DNA of 64,000 bases. Origin: Demequina sp. NBRC 110051 (GTDB lineage: Bacteria > Actinomycetota > Actinomycetes > Actinomycetales > Demequinaceae). Positions 1 through 6,933 of the stretch are shown piece by piece. Position 1 is the stretch's first letter, and each line of letters opens with the position of its first letter. The stretch covers positions 186,001 through 250,000 of the forward strand of contig NZ_BBRH01000007.1 of assembly GCF_002090055.1 (NCBI RefSeq), in the 5' to 3' direction. A program made the translations under genes and the position numbers. The notes under the pieces are model-generated. The model saw nothing but the letters and a program-made list of their open reading frames with translations. It was not told the DNA's origin and did no database searches.

Positions 1-359
1 TCGTCGTGAGCATCGAGCCTGATAAACACCGCCCACGGCGCCTCGCGGCGCACGTAGGCCGCCAGCGCCCGGCGCAGCGTCTTGGCGCGTGAGGCGGTCT
101 CCTCGGCGATCCAGATGGGCCCGTGGCGCGCCCACAGGTACCGGAATCCGCGCCCCTCGTAGCGGGTCAGCGAGATGACAGCGACGGCCTCGCCGTCGGC
201 GCGCACCACCAGGCGCCGCCAATGCTCGCGACCCTCGACCCGCTCGTCGTAGGCGTCCCACGCCGGACCCTGCTCGATGGGCACGGGACGGCCGGACTGC
301 CGGGCGAGCTCAAGGAACTCGTCCGTGGGGACGGGGGCGACGGACAGCGCTGCACTCAC
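1..359 (-). CDS. FemX/FemAB-family peptidoglycan bridge aminoacyltransferase, N-terminal part
   Basis: Only the first 119 codons are inside the window; the 3' end lies beyond position 1. From a GTG start at 359 the protein runs VSAALSVAPVPTDEF and continues with features of the Fem family, including GREHWRRLVVRADGE and FRYLWARHGPIW. Known members move an amino acid from aminoacyl-tRNA to the stem peptide of a lipid-linked peptidoglycan precursor at the inner face of the membrane. The next gene upstream on the same strand is an ATP-grasp ligase 78 bases away, so the two may be co-transcribed and build one interpeptide bridge (inference). No clear Shine-Dalgarno precedes the GTG. The family call is fairly safe; the amino acid used cannot be read from this fragment. 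Confidence 0.62.
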   Translation of the reverse strand, partial: MSAALSVAPVPTDEFLELARQSGRPVPIEQGPAWDAYDERVEGREHWRRLVVRADGEAVAVISLTRYEGRGFRYLWARHGPIWIAEETASRAKTLRRALAAYVRREAPWAVFIRLDAHD

Positions 360-385
360 GCCGACAAGGGTAACGGCGTGAGGGC

Positions 386-399
386 GGCCGATGCCGTGG
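386..399 (+). repeat. 14-base dispersed motif, copy 1
   Basis: Exact GGCCGATGCCGTGG in the spacer between the ATP-grasp gene and the FemX-like gene. It is one of 14 exact copies in the window. Confidence 0.85.
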
Positions 400-437
400 C
401 GGGGCCGCGCGACCCCCGCACTTTCGTACGGGTCGGG

Positions 438-1721
438 CTAGAAGCCCGACTCCGTCGGGCGCGGGTAATGCTGCAGATACTTCGTCACCAGGCGAGCGTC
501 GAGAGCGGCGACGTAGGCACGGCGGGCGAGTGTCGCATCGGCCGCATACTTCAGTGGATGCTGGACGCCGTGGGCCTTCCTGGCGGAGTCGACCTTGGCG
601 CGCAGGGTCGCGTCCGGGAGGTAGCGGCGCAGCATGGGCCACGGCACCACGGAGTACAGGACGGACTCGGGAGGCAGTGCGGAGCCCTCGTGGGCGGGGG
701 TCTGCACGTGGCCGGGCAGGAGGTCGCGGGCCATGACCTCGGCGACGTTGACGCCCGAGGCGGTCACGTAGAAGTTATTGCGGCCGATACGGGGGTTGAC
801 CTCGAAGAACACCTTCTCGCCCGTGACGGACGAGACCTTGTAATCGAAGTTCGCGAAGCCGGTGTAGTCGGCGGCGTCGAGGAACCGGCGGGCGGCGTCA
901 AAGGCTTCCGAGTCGATCCCCGTGAGGATCGCGGCGGGGATGCCCAGGGTGCCGGGAGTGTGCTCCTCGAGCAGCACCTGGCCGCCGGCGAGCAGCGTGA
1001 CCTCACCGGCGCTCGAGCGGTAGGCGGTGAGCGAGCGCATGTGGGTCTCGTCGCCAGGCACCAACTCCTGCAGCAGGAACTCGCTGGGATAGTCGCGCGC
1101 GTCGAGGTGGTCGAGCACCTCGCGCACCTCGTCGACGCTGGTGAGGTGGTGGATCTTCTGCTTGTCGGGGAACTCGACGTCGTACCAATCGGCGCTCGAG
1201 GACGGCTTGCCGATCAGCGGGAAGGTGAGCTCGAGCTCCTCGATGCGCGCGATGGCGGCGGCCGGGGTGACGGCGCCCTGTTCCGGCTGCGCCGGCGTGA
1301 AGCCCACCGGGATGGTCATTGGCGTGCGGATGCCCACCTGGTCGCACAGCGCCGCGAACGCGGTCTTCGAGGACACGCGGTCGAAGGCCTCGAGGTCGCA
1401 CAGCGGCACCAGCCAGCGCTCGTCGAGTTCGGCGCGGTGCTGGGCGATGACCCGCACCGTCCAGTCGAGGTTGGTGAAGAGGACCAGCTCGTGGTCGGGG
1501 TGCTCCGCGGCGAGCCCGTTGAGGCGCGCGACGAGCGCGGCCGGCTCGTCCATGCGGGGCTCATGGAGCCATTCGGCCAGCGTGGAGCGCTTCATGAAGG
1601 TGGTCTCGACGCGGCTCATGACCTTCACGGTCCAGCCAAAGCGCTCGTGGGCGGCACGCAGGAACGCGTACACGCCGATGTCGCCGCCGAGCCCGACGAC
1701 CATGACCGGCTTGGTTCTCAC
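438..1721 (-). CDS. ATP-grasp ligase, D-aspartate-ligase-like, probable peptidoglycan bridge enzyme
   Basis: A 427-residue ATP-grasp protein. The opening MVVGLGGDIGVYAFLRAAHE resembles the start of enterococcal Aslfm-type D-aspartate ligases, and later segments such as LIGKPSSSADWYD, LLQELVPGDETHMRS and FFEVNPRIGRNNFY fit the ATP-binding and metal-binding parts of the fold. Aslfm attaches D-Asp to the lysine side chain of the peptidoglycan stem. Neighbouring a FemX-type transferase, it would supply the acidic residue (D-Asp or D-Glu) of a two-residue bridge (inference). The GTG start at 1721 has a good GAGGAGG ribosome site 5 bases upstream. A generic carboxylate-amine ligase of other specificity remains possible. 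Confidence 0.6.
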   Translation of the reverse strand: MRTKPVMVVGLGGDIGVYAFLRAAHERFGWTVKVMSRVETTFMKRSTLAEWLHEPRMDEPAALVARLNGLAAEHPDHELVLFTNLDWTVRVIAQHRAELDERWLVPLCDLEAFDRVSSKTAFAALCDQVGIRTPMTIPVGFTPAQPEQGAVTPAAAIARIEELELTFPLIGKPSSSADWYDVEFPDKQKIHHLTSVDEVREVLDHLDARDYPSEFLLQELVPGDETHMRSLTAYRSSAGEVTLLAGGQVLLEEHTPGTLGIPAAILTGIDSEAFDAARRFLDAADYTGFANFDYKVSSVTGEKVFFEVNPRIGRNNFYVTASGVNVAEVMARDLLPGHVQTPAHEGSALPPESVLYSVVPWPMLRRYLPDATLRAKVDSARKAHGVQHPLKYAADATLARRAYVAALDARLVTKYLQHYPRPTESGF

Positions 1722-1787
1722 GCTGCCTCCTCGTGTCCGGCGGCCAGTCTACGAGGGCGGCGGCGCCTGGCGGCATGTTCTAGCCCG

Positions 1788-1891
1788 ATCGGTTTGGCCC
1801 ACAGCTGTGGCCCGTGTGCACCCATGGTGCACGGGATGTTGCCCCGGGAGTCACTCCGGTCACACGAGCCACATGCGTGGGCCAAACCGAT
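1788..1891. repeat. long inverted repeat in divergent spacer, with nested palindromes
   Basis: The arm ATCGGTTTGGCCCAC (1788-1802) is perfectly complementary to GTGGGCCAAACCGAT (1877-1891). Inside lie the palindrome CCACAGCTGTGG (1799-1810), the hairpin GTGCACC-CAT-GGTGCAC (1816-1832) and an imperfect CCGGGAGT/ACTCCGG hairpin near 1845-1858. It sits between the minus-strand ATP-grasp gene and rpsF, in a 448-base stretch (1722-2169) where I see no gene. Function unknown. Confidence 0.75.
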
Positions 1892-1927
1892 TCTGATTGC
1901 GCCCGGCCCCGTACCGTCCACCACACA

Positions 1928-1979
1928 CCTGGGGCGCGTGTGATGGGTGTGACGGGAGTGGAACCTCACGTGCCCCAGG
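1928..1979. repeat. second inverted repeat in the same spacer
   Basis: CCTGGGGCGCGTG (1928-1940) pairs with CACGTGCCCCAGG (1967-1979) at 12 of 13 positions; the remaining pair is a G-U wobble if transcribed rightward. The loop is 26 bases. Together with the 1788-1891 repeat it makes most of the spacer capable of folding. Confidence 0.65.
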
Positions 1980-2055
1980 GGTTTCATGCGTCACCGCTGT
2001 GTGTTGGGCGGTAAGCGGCGGGAAACCGGCCTGGCGCTCATGCGGGCGCACGGGG

Positions 2056-2061
2056 TATCCT
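2056..2061 (+). promoter_or_regulatory. -10 box of the rpsF operon
   Basis: TATCCT lies about 108 bases before the rpsF start. A transcript starting near 2068 would carry a leader of about 100 bases. No convincing -35 box is visible. Confidence 0.45.
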
Positions 2062-2114
2062 TGAGGGCCGCTCGTGTGGGCACCACCCGGTGACCACCGC
2101 GCGGCAGCATCAAC

Positions 2115-2158
2115 CCTCCTGCCATGGAACGTCCATGGCCGCTTAAGTCCAGAGGAGG
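2115..2158 (+). promoter_or_regulatory. rpsF leader structure that can hide the ribosome site
   Basis: CCTCCT (2115-2120) can pair with the rpsF Shine-Dalgarno AGGAGG (2153-2158). Between them lies a perfect 8-bp hairpin with a 3-base loop, GCCATGGA-acg-TCCATGGC (2121-2139). This would sequester the ribosome site, as expected for autoregulation by S6 or the S6:S18 complex. The published S6:S18 loop signature is not obvious here, so the ligand is inference. Confidence 0.45.
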
Positions 2159-2169
2159 TGGGTTACTCG

Positions 2170-2460
2170 ATGCGTCAGTACGAAATGATGGTCATCCTCG
2201 ATCCCGAGGTGGACGAGCGCACGGTTGCACCGTCGCTTGAGAAGTACCTGAACGTGGTCACGACCGACAAGGGCACCGTCGACAACGTCGACGTCTGGGG
2301 CCGTCGTCGCCTGGCCTACCCGATCAAGAAGAAGAGCGACGGCATCTACGTCGTCATCAACTTCACCGCGGAGTCCGCGACGGCCAAGGAGCTGGACCGC
2401 CAGCTGGGCCTGAACGAGACGATTCTGCGCACCAAGCTGCTGCGTCCCGACGCCAAGTAG
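2170..2460 (+). CDS. rpsF: 30S ribosomal protein S6
   Basis: S6 of 96 residues, starting [18 protein letters not shown] and carrying the conserved [18 protein letters not shown] segment. S6 binds S18 and the central domain of 16S rRNA in the small subunit. The ATG at 2170 was chosen because it gives the usual S6 N-terminus and follows AGGAGG at 2153-2158; the frame is open upstream, but the extra residues would be leader. It is first in the rpsF-ssb-rpsR-rplI operon, an arrangement widely conserved in bacteria. Confidence 0.97.
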   Translation: MRQYEMMVILDPEVDERTVAPSLEKYLNVVTTDKGTVDNVDVWGRRRLAYPIKKKSDGIYVVINFTAESATAKELDRQLGLNETILRTKLLRPDAK

Positions 2461-2511
2461 CACTGATCCCGACCGCAACCAATTTCTTAGACGAGACCTA
2501 GGGGAATACAC

Positions 2512-3018
2512 ATGGCAGGCGAGACTCCGATCACCATCGTGGGCAATCTGACCGGCGACCCGGAACTGCGATTCATCCAGTCCGGCGCGGCGGTGGCCAA
2601 CTTCACGGTGGCGTCCACCCCCCGCACGTTCGACCGTCAGTCGAACGAGTGGAAGGACGGGGACACCCTGTTCATGCGCTGCTCCCTGTGGCGCGAGGCC
2701 GCGGAGAACGTGGCCGAGTCGCTCACCAAGGGCATGCGGGTCATCGTGACCGGCCGCCTGGTGCAGCGCTCGTTTGAGTCAAACGGCGAGAAGCGCTCGG
2801 TTGTCGAGCTGCAGGTCGATGAGGTCGGCCCCTCGCTGCGTTACGCCACCGCCAAGGTGAACCGTACGCAGCGTCAGGGTGGCGGCAACTTCGGCGGCGG
2901 CAACAACAACGGCGGCGGCTTCGGCGGCGGTGGTTTTGGTGGCGGTTCGGCTCCGGCTGGTGGCTCGAACAGCGACCCGTGGGCCTCGGCCCCGGCGTCC
3001 GACGAGCCCCCGTTCTAA
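2512..3018 (+). CDS. ssb: single-stranded DNA-binding protein
   Basis: SSB of 168 residues. An N-terminal OB fold (about 1-110, with [18 protein letters not shown] and [18 protein letters not shown]) is followed by a glycine-rich flexible linker (about 120-150) and a short acidic tip ending DEPPF, the tail that docks replication and repair partners. It coats single-stranded DNA as a tetramer. The ATG at 2512 follows AGGGGA. It lies 51 bases after rpsF and 33 bases before rpsR in the same operon. The GGG/FGG repeat region is compositionally simple but normal for the family. Confidence 0.96.
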   Translation: MAGETPITIVGNLTGDPELRFIQSGAAVANFTVASTPRTFDRQSNEWKDGDTLFMRCSLWREAAENVAESLTKGMRVIVTGRLVQRSFESNGEKRSVVELQVDEVGPSLRYATAKVNRTQRQGGGNFGGGNNNGGGFGGGGFGGGSAPAGGSNSDPWASAPASDEPPF

Positions 3019-3051
3019 ACACTTCATTTCCACTTTTCAGGAGCAACAAGA

Positions 3052-3288
3052 ATGGCTAAGCACGACATCCGCAAGCCGCGGAAGAAGGTGAACCCGCTCA
3101 AGGCGACCAAGGTCGACAAGATCGACTACAAGGACACCGCCCTGCTGCGTAAGTTCATCTCGGACCGCGGAAAGATCCGCTCGCGCCGCGTGACCGGCGT
3201 GTCCGTCCAGGAGCAGCGCGAGATCGCGCGCGCGATCAAGGTCGCCCGCGAGATGGCCCTTCTCCCCTACGCCGGCTCCGGCCGCTGA
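3052..3288 (+). CDS. rpsR: 30S ribosomal protein S18
   Basis: S18 of 78 residues with the hallmark [22 protein letters not shown] and a C-terminal [12 protein letters not shown]. It pairs with S6 on the small-subunit platform. It contains no cysteines, so it is the zinc-free form. An AGGAG site (3040-3044) precedes the ATG. rplI follows 14 bases later, and translation of the two is probably closely linked. Confidence 0.97.
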   Translation: MAKHDIRKPRKKVNPLKATKVDKIDYKDTALLRKFISDRGKIRSRRVTGVSVQEQREIARAIKVAREMALLPYAGSGR

Positions 3289-3302
3289 TCGGGGGTAAGA
3301 AG

Positions 3303-3749
3303 ATGGCCAAGCTCATCCTGACCCACGAGGTCGCAGGCCTCGGCATCGCCGGTGACGTCGTTGACGTCAAGGACGGCTACGCGCGCAACTACCTCGTTCC
3401 CCGCAAGCTGGCGACCCCCTGGTCGGCCGGCGCGGAGAAGCAGATCGAGGCGATGCGTAAGGCGCAGCGCGCCAAGGAGATCGCGTCCGTCGAGGAGGCC
3501 CAGGCCGCTCGCGACTCGCTGCAGTCCGCCCCCGTCAAGGTGGCTGTGACTGCTGGCAAGTCCGGCCGTCTCTTCGGTTCGGTCACGCCGGCGGACATCG
3601 CCGACGCGATCGGTGAGCGCGCGAAGGTCGACAAGCGTCGCGTCCACATCGGCCAGCCCATCAAGGCGCTGGGCGAGTACGCGGTGCAGATCTCGCTGCA
3701 CGATGACATCTCCGCGACCGTCACCGTCCAGGTGGTCGCCGCGAAGTAA
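3303..3749 (+). CDS. rplI: 50S ribosomal protein L9
   Basis: L9 of 148 residues, the standard two-domain protein. The N-terminal rRNA-binding domain shows the invariant DVKDGYARNYLVPRKLA (about 22-38), a long connecting helix follows, and the C-terminal domain has GKLFGSVT-like GRLFGSVTPADIADAI. It binds domain V of 23S rRNA and helps keep frame and subunit spacing. GGGGGTAAG precedes the ATG. It is last in the ribosomal operon and is followed by a strong hairpin. Confidence 0.97.
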   Translation: MAKLILTHEVAGLGIAGDVVDVKDGYARNYLVPRKLATPWSAGAEKQIEAMRKAQRAKEIASVEEAQAARDSLQSAPVKVAVTAGKSGRLFGSVTPADIADAIGERAKVDKRRVHIGQPIKALGEYAVQISLHDDISATVTVQVVAAK

Positions 3750-3757
3750 GCGTCCTG

Positions 3758-3813
3758 CGACGCTCGCAAGGGCCCGGTTCCGACACTTGGCGGCGCCGGG
3801 CCCTTGTGCGTCG
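3758..3813 (+). terminator. terminator hairpin after rplI
   Basis: CAAGGGCCCGG (3767-3777) pairs perfectly with CCGGGCCCTTG (3796-3806), and the stem is extended by CGACGC (3758-3763) with GCGTCG (3808-3813) across a small bulge. There is no U-tract, as is common in actinobacteria. Confidence 0.75.
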
Positions 3814-3826
3814 AGGGGGGAAAATC

Positions 3827-4029
3827 TGTGGACAACGGGCCGATGCGACACGCCGGTGGGCGACACGCCGAGGACTTTATGCGGGGTTCTGTCCACAGCC
3901 TCGTTGGCATCAACATCGCTGGTAAATAGTAGATGGTTGGACAAAGTCAGGCACTATCCACATTCCTGTCCACAGTCGTTCTCGGGCTTTATACACAGGT
4001 CTTCCACGTGTGAGGTCCAGTTGTCCACC
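3827..4029. promoter_or_regulatory. cluster of DnaA-box-like 9-mers upstream of dnaB
   Basis: One perfect actinobacterial DnaA box, TTGTCCACA (minus strand, 3827-3835), and five one-mismatch boxes lie within 203 bases: CTGTCCACA (3889-3897), CTATCCACA (3954-3962), CTGTCCACA (3966-3974), TTATACACA (3989-3997) and TTGTCCACC (4021-4029). All are in the 443-base spacer (3750-4192), which otherwise holds the rplI terminator and presumably the dnaB promoter. dnaA and dnaN are not adjacent, so this is more likely DnaA control of dnaB or a titration site than oriC itself. Confidence 0.6.
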
Positions 4030-4192
4030 GGTTCCTCCACGGGCGGGTCGACCCCGGGTTTGTGTCGCCCGCGCGGGGGCCTTATCTTGACGTGTCCCCC
4101 CGCGCCTGAGCCGACGATGTCACAGGGGCGAGGCAAGGTAGACAACACGGCCCACCACGGGGCCACACGGCCAGGAAGGGAGCGGCGCGCAG

Positions 4193-5560
4193 ATGTCGAT
4201 CGACGAGCTTGAGGCAAGTTACGGTGACGAGCCGCGCACGTTCGACCGCCTGCCCCCGCAGAACCTCGAGGCCGAGCAGTCGGTGATCGGCTCCATGCTG
4301 CTGTCGAAGGACGCGATGGCGGACGTCATCGAGATGATCCGCTCCGACGATTTCTACAAGCCCGCGCACGAGAAGATCTTCGATGTCGCGGTGAAGCTCT
4401 ACAACGGCGGCGACCCGGTCGACGCCCTCACCGTTGGCGCCGAGCTCCAGCGCACCGGTGAGCTCGCCCGCATCGGCGGCGCCGAGTATCTCCACACCCT
4501 GATCTCGGTGGTGCCCTCGGCAGCCTCGGCGGGCTACTACGCCAAGCTGGTGCGCGAGCAGTCGATCCTGCGCCGCCTTGTGGAGGCGGGCACGCGCATC
4601 GCGGCCATGGGCTACGACGGCGATGGTGCGGAGATCGATCTGGTGGTCGACGGCGCGCAGGCCGAGATCTTCGCGGTGACCGAGCGGCGCAACTCCGCCG
4701 ACTACCTGTCGATCGGCGACGTGATGGAGGCCACGCTCGAGCAGATCGATGCGTCCTCGTCGCGCGACGGGTCCATGTTGGGCGTCCCCACGGGCTTCAC
4801 GCAGCTGGACGAGCTCACGGGTGGTCTGCAGGCGGGACAGATGGTCGTCATCGCGGCGCGTCCCGCGATCGGTAAGTCGACGCTGGGTCTCGACATCGCC
4901 CGCTCGGCCGCCATTCACCACAACAAGGCGGCGGTGATCTTCTCGCTCGAAATGAGCCGCGAGGAAATCACCAAGCGCATGCTGTCGGCCGAGGCCTCGG
5001 TGAAGCTGTCGCGCCTGACCAAGGGCCCCATGGGACCCAACGACTGGGAGCGCCTCGCGCAGACCGCAGCTCAGATCGCGAAGGCGCCGCTGTACATCGA
5101 TGACTCCCCCAACATGACGCTCATGGAGATTCGCGCCAAGTGCCGCCGCCTCAAGCAGCAGCACGACCTCCAGCTGGTGGTGCTCGACTACCTGCAGCTG
5201 ATGAGCTCGGGCCGCAAGGTCGAGTCACGTCAGCAGGAGGTGTCCGAGTTCTCGCGTGCGCTCAAGTTGCTGGCGAAGGAGATCGAGGTGCCGGTCATCG
5301 CGATCTCGCAGCTGAACCGTGGCTCGGAACAGCGTGGCGACAAGAAGCCCATGCTCTCGGACATGCGAGAGTCCGGCGCGATCGAGCAGGACGCCGACAT
5401 CGTCATCCTGCTCCACCGCGAGGACGCCTACGACCGCGACAACCGCCCAGGTGAGGCCGATTTCATCGTCGCCAAGCACCGCGCGGGTCCCACCGACTCC
5501 ATCGCCGTGGCCTTCAAGAAGGACTACGCCCACTTCACGGACATGGCGCCCGATATGTAG
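4193..5560 (+). CDS. dnaB: replicative DNA helicase DnaB
   Basis: DnaB of 455 residues, the hexameric helicase of the replication fork. The N-terminal primase-interacting domain (about 20-125, starting PPQNLEAEQSVIGSMLL) is joined to the RecA-like motor with Walker A ARPAIGKST (K228), Walker B LVVLDYLQLM and the late motif GAIEQDADIVILLHR. It contains no intein, although actinobacterial dnaB genes often host one. The ATG at 4193 follows AAGGGAG. It is preceded by a DnaA-box cluster that may couple its expression to initiation (inference). It converges on the LacI gene, 42 bases away. Confidence 0.97.
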   Translation: MSIDELEASYGDEPRTFDRLPPQNLEAEQSVIGSMLLSKDAMADVIEMIRSDDFYKPAHEKIFDVAVKLYNGGDPVDALTVGAELQRTGELARIGGAEYLHTLISVVPSAASAGYYAKLVREQSILRRLVEAGTRIAAMGYDGDGAEIDLVVDGAQAEIFAVTERRNSADYLSIGDVMEATLEQIDASSSRDGSMLGVPTGFTQLDELTGGLQAGQMVVIAARPAIGKSTLGLDIARSAAIHHNKAAVIFSLEMSREEITKRMLSAEASVKLSRLTKGPMGPNDWERLAQTAAQIAKAPLYIDDSPNMTLMEIRAKCRRLKQQHDLQLVVLDYLQLMSSGRKVESRQQEVSEFSRALKLLAKEIEVPVIAISQLNRGSEQRGDKKPMLSDMRESGAIEQDADIVILLHREDAYDRDNRPGEADFIVAKHRAGPTDSIAVAFKKDYAHFTDMAPDM

Positions 5561-5602
5561 GTGCCGCGCGTTCCGGGAGTGCGCCGTGCGGTGCGTACCG
5601 GG

Positions 5603-6634
5603 TCAGGCCCGCGGTGGTGCGGTCGACTCCCGCTCGACGAGCTCGAGCGGCACGATGACGTCGGGGATGGCATGCAGGTGGGTCGACCCGATCTGGCTGA
5701 GCACCATGCGCACCAGCTCGCGCCCCATCTGGGGGAAGTCCTGGCGGATCGTGGTGAGTGGCGGCACCGAGTAGCGGCTGAGCGAGATGCCGTCGAAGCC
5801 CATCACGGAGATGTCGTCCGGCACGGTGAGGCCGGCGGCGTGCAGCGCAAGCATCACGCCGAAGGCCATCTCGTCGTTCGCGCACATCACCGCCGTCACG
5901 GAGGAGTTGGCGGCGAGGGCGCGGCCGGCGGCATAGCCGGACTCGGGGGTCCAGTCGCCGATGAGCGGCGCATGAATCTCCGCTCCCCTCTCCGCCAGCG
6001 CCGTGCGCCAGCCCGCGGTACGCAGGCGTGCGGGCTCAGAATCTGCCGGCCCCGCGACCAGATGCACGGTGGCGTGCCCCAGGCTTAACAGGTAGGCGGT
6101 CGCGCTGCGGGCGCCGTCGTACTCGTCGCTGACCACACGCGGGTAGCGGCCGTGGGCGCGGGAGTCGGAGACCACCACGGGCATGGTGGGTGGCAATGCG
6201 AGCGGGTCGCCAGCGCCACCCTCGGCTCGCATCACGATGATGCCGTCGACGGTCTGGTGCTGCAGGCGCTTGGCGGCGGGCTCCCACTCGGCCGACGTGG
6301 TGTCGTGGGCGCTCAGCAGCGTCACCGAGTAGTCCTCGGCCTCCGCGGCGCGCAGGATGGCGTCCGTGGTCAGCGCCTCACCGGTGCGGTCAAAGCGACG
6401 GGCGAGCAATCCGATGGAGCCGTACCGCCCGTCGCGCAGCGCTCGAGCCGCGCGGTTGGGCGAATAGCCCAGCTGTTCCATGGCGCGCAAAACCTTGTCG
6501 CGCGTCTCGGGCCGGACCACCTCCGCCCCGGTCGACACTCGTGAGACCGTTTGCGCGGAGACTCCGGCGAGACGTGCGACATCGCCGATCGACGGGCCTC
6601 GTTTGACCCCGCCGCGTGCCTCGATGCGCGCCAT
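5603..6634 (-). CDS. LacI-family repressor of the galactoside operon
   Basis: A 343-residue LacI/GalR regulator. The helix-turn-helix (SIGDVARLAGVSAQTVSRVS, about 15-34) and hinge helix (NRAARALRDG) are followed by a periplasmic-binding-protein-like effector domain with VSDEYDGARSATAYLLSLGH and PDDISVMGFDGISLSRY. Members usually bind a sugar and release a palindromic operator. It is transcribed away from the adjoining sugar transporter, beta-galactosidase and alpha-galactosidase genes, so a galactoside or its product is the likely inducer (inference). Candidate operators lie in the 299-base divergent spacer. Confidence 0.88.
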   Translation of the reverse strand: MARIEARGGVKRGPSIGDVARLAGVSAQTVSRVSTGAEVVRPETRDKVLRAMEQLGYSPNRAARALRDGRYGSIGLLARRFDRTGEALTTDAILRAAEAEDYSVTLLSAHDTTSAEWEPAAKRLQHQTVDGIIVMRAEGGAGDPLALPPTMPVVVSDSRAHGRYPRVVSDEYDGARSATAYLLSLGHATVHLVAGPADSEPARLRTAGWRTALAERGAEIHAPLIGDWTPESGYAAGRALAANSSVTAVMCANDEMAFGVMLALHAAGLTVPDDISVMGFDGISLSRYSVPPLTTIRQDFPQMGRELVRMVLSQIGSTHLHAIPDVIVPLELVERESTAPPRA

Positions 6635-6671
6635 GGAGGGATTGTAGGGGTATCGCGATGATTCGCGCGAT

Positions 6672-6703
6672 GTTCACGTTCCCATCGCCGAATGTGAACG
6701 TTC
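6672..6703. promoter_or_regulatory. candidate LacI-type operators near the repressor start
   Basis: GTTCAC (6672-6677) and GTGAAC (6694-6699) form an inverted repeat, and GAACGTTC (6696-6703) is a perfect palindrome with the central CG typical of LacI-family sites. ACGTTC also occurs as a direct repeat at 6676 and 6698. Assignment to the adjoining repressor is inference from position. Confidence 0.45.
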
Positions 6704-6772
6704 TAACGGCCTGGAATGCCTTTACCTGATCGTGATGTGGCGCGTGTTCCGTCCGCACCGCCGCCGCGCTAT

Positions 6773-6784
6773 GTTTACCTAAAC
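6773..6784. promoter_or_regulatory. second candidate operator of the galactoside operon
   Basis: GTTTA-CC-TAAAC, a 12-base palindrome with 5-base arms, lies about 150 bases before the binding-protein start in the same divergent spacer (6635-6933). No gene is seen in that spacer. Confidence 0.4.
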
Positions 6785-6933
6785 AACCCCGTGGGGAGCG
6801 CAGCCGGACAGTGACGTCGGCCCGCAGCGCCCGTCGCCGATGACGGCCCATCCGATCGGGGATGTTCGTCCCGGTGAGCGTTCGACGTGGTGCGCTCGTG
6901 TGTCCGGGCATGACCCGACCAGAAGGGTGGTCA

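Noticed and set aside
123-1943. A 606-codon open frame on the plus strand
   Set aside because: It lies antisense to the FemX-like and ATP-grasp genes, has the Arg/Gly/His-rich composition of a shadow frame and matches no family.
4193-5560. An intein in dnaB
   Set aside because: The protein is of normal length (455 residues) with continuous motifs.
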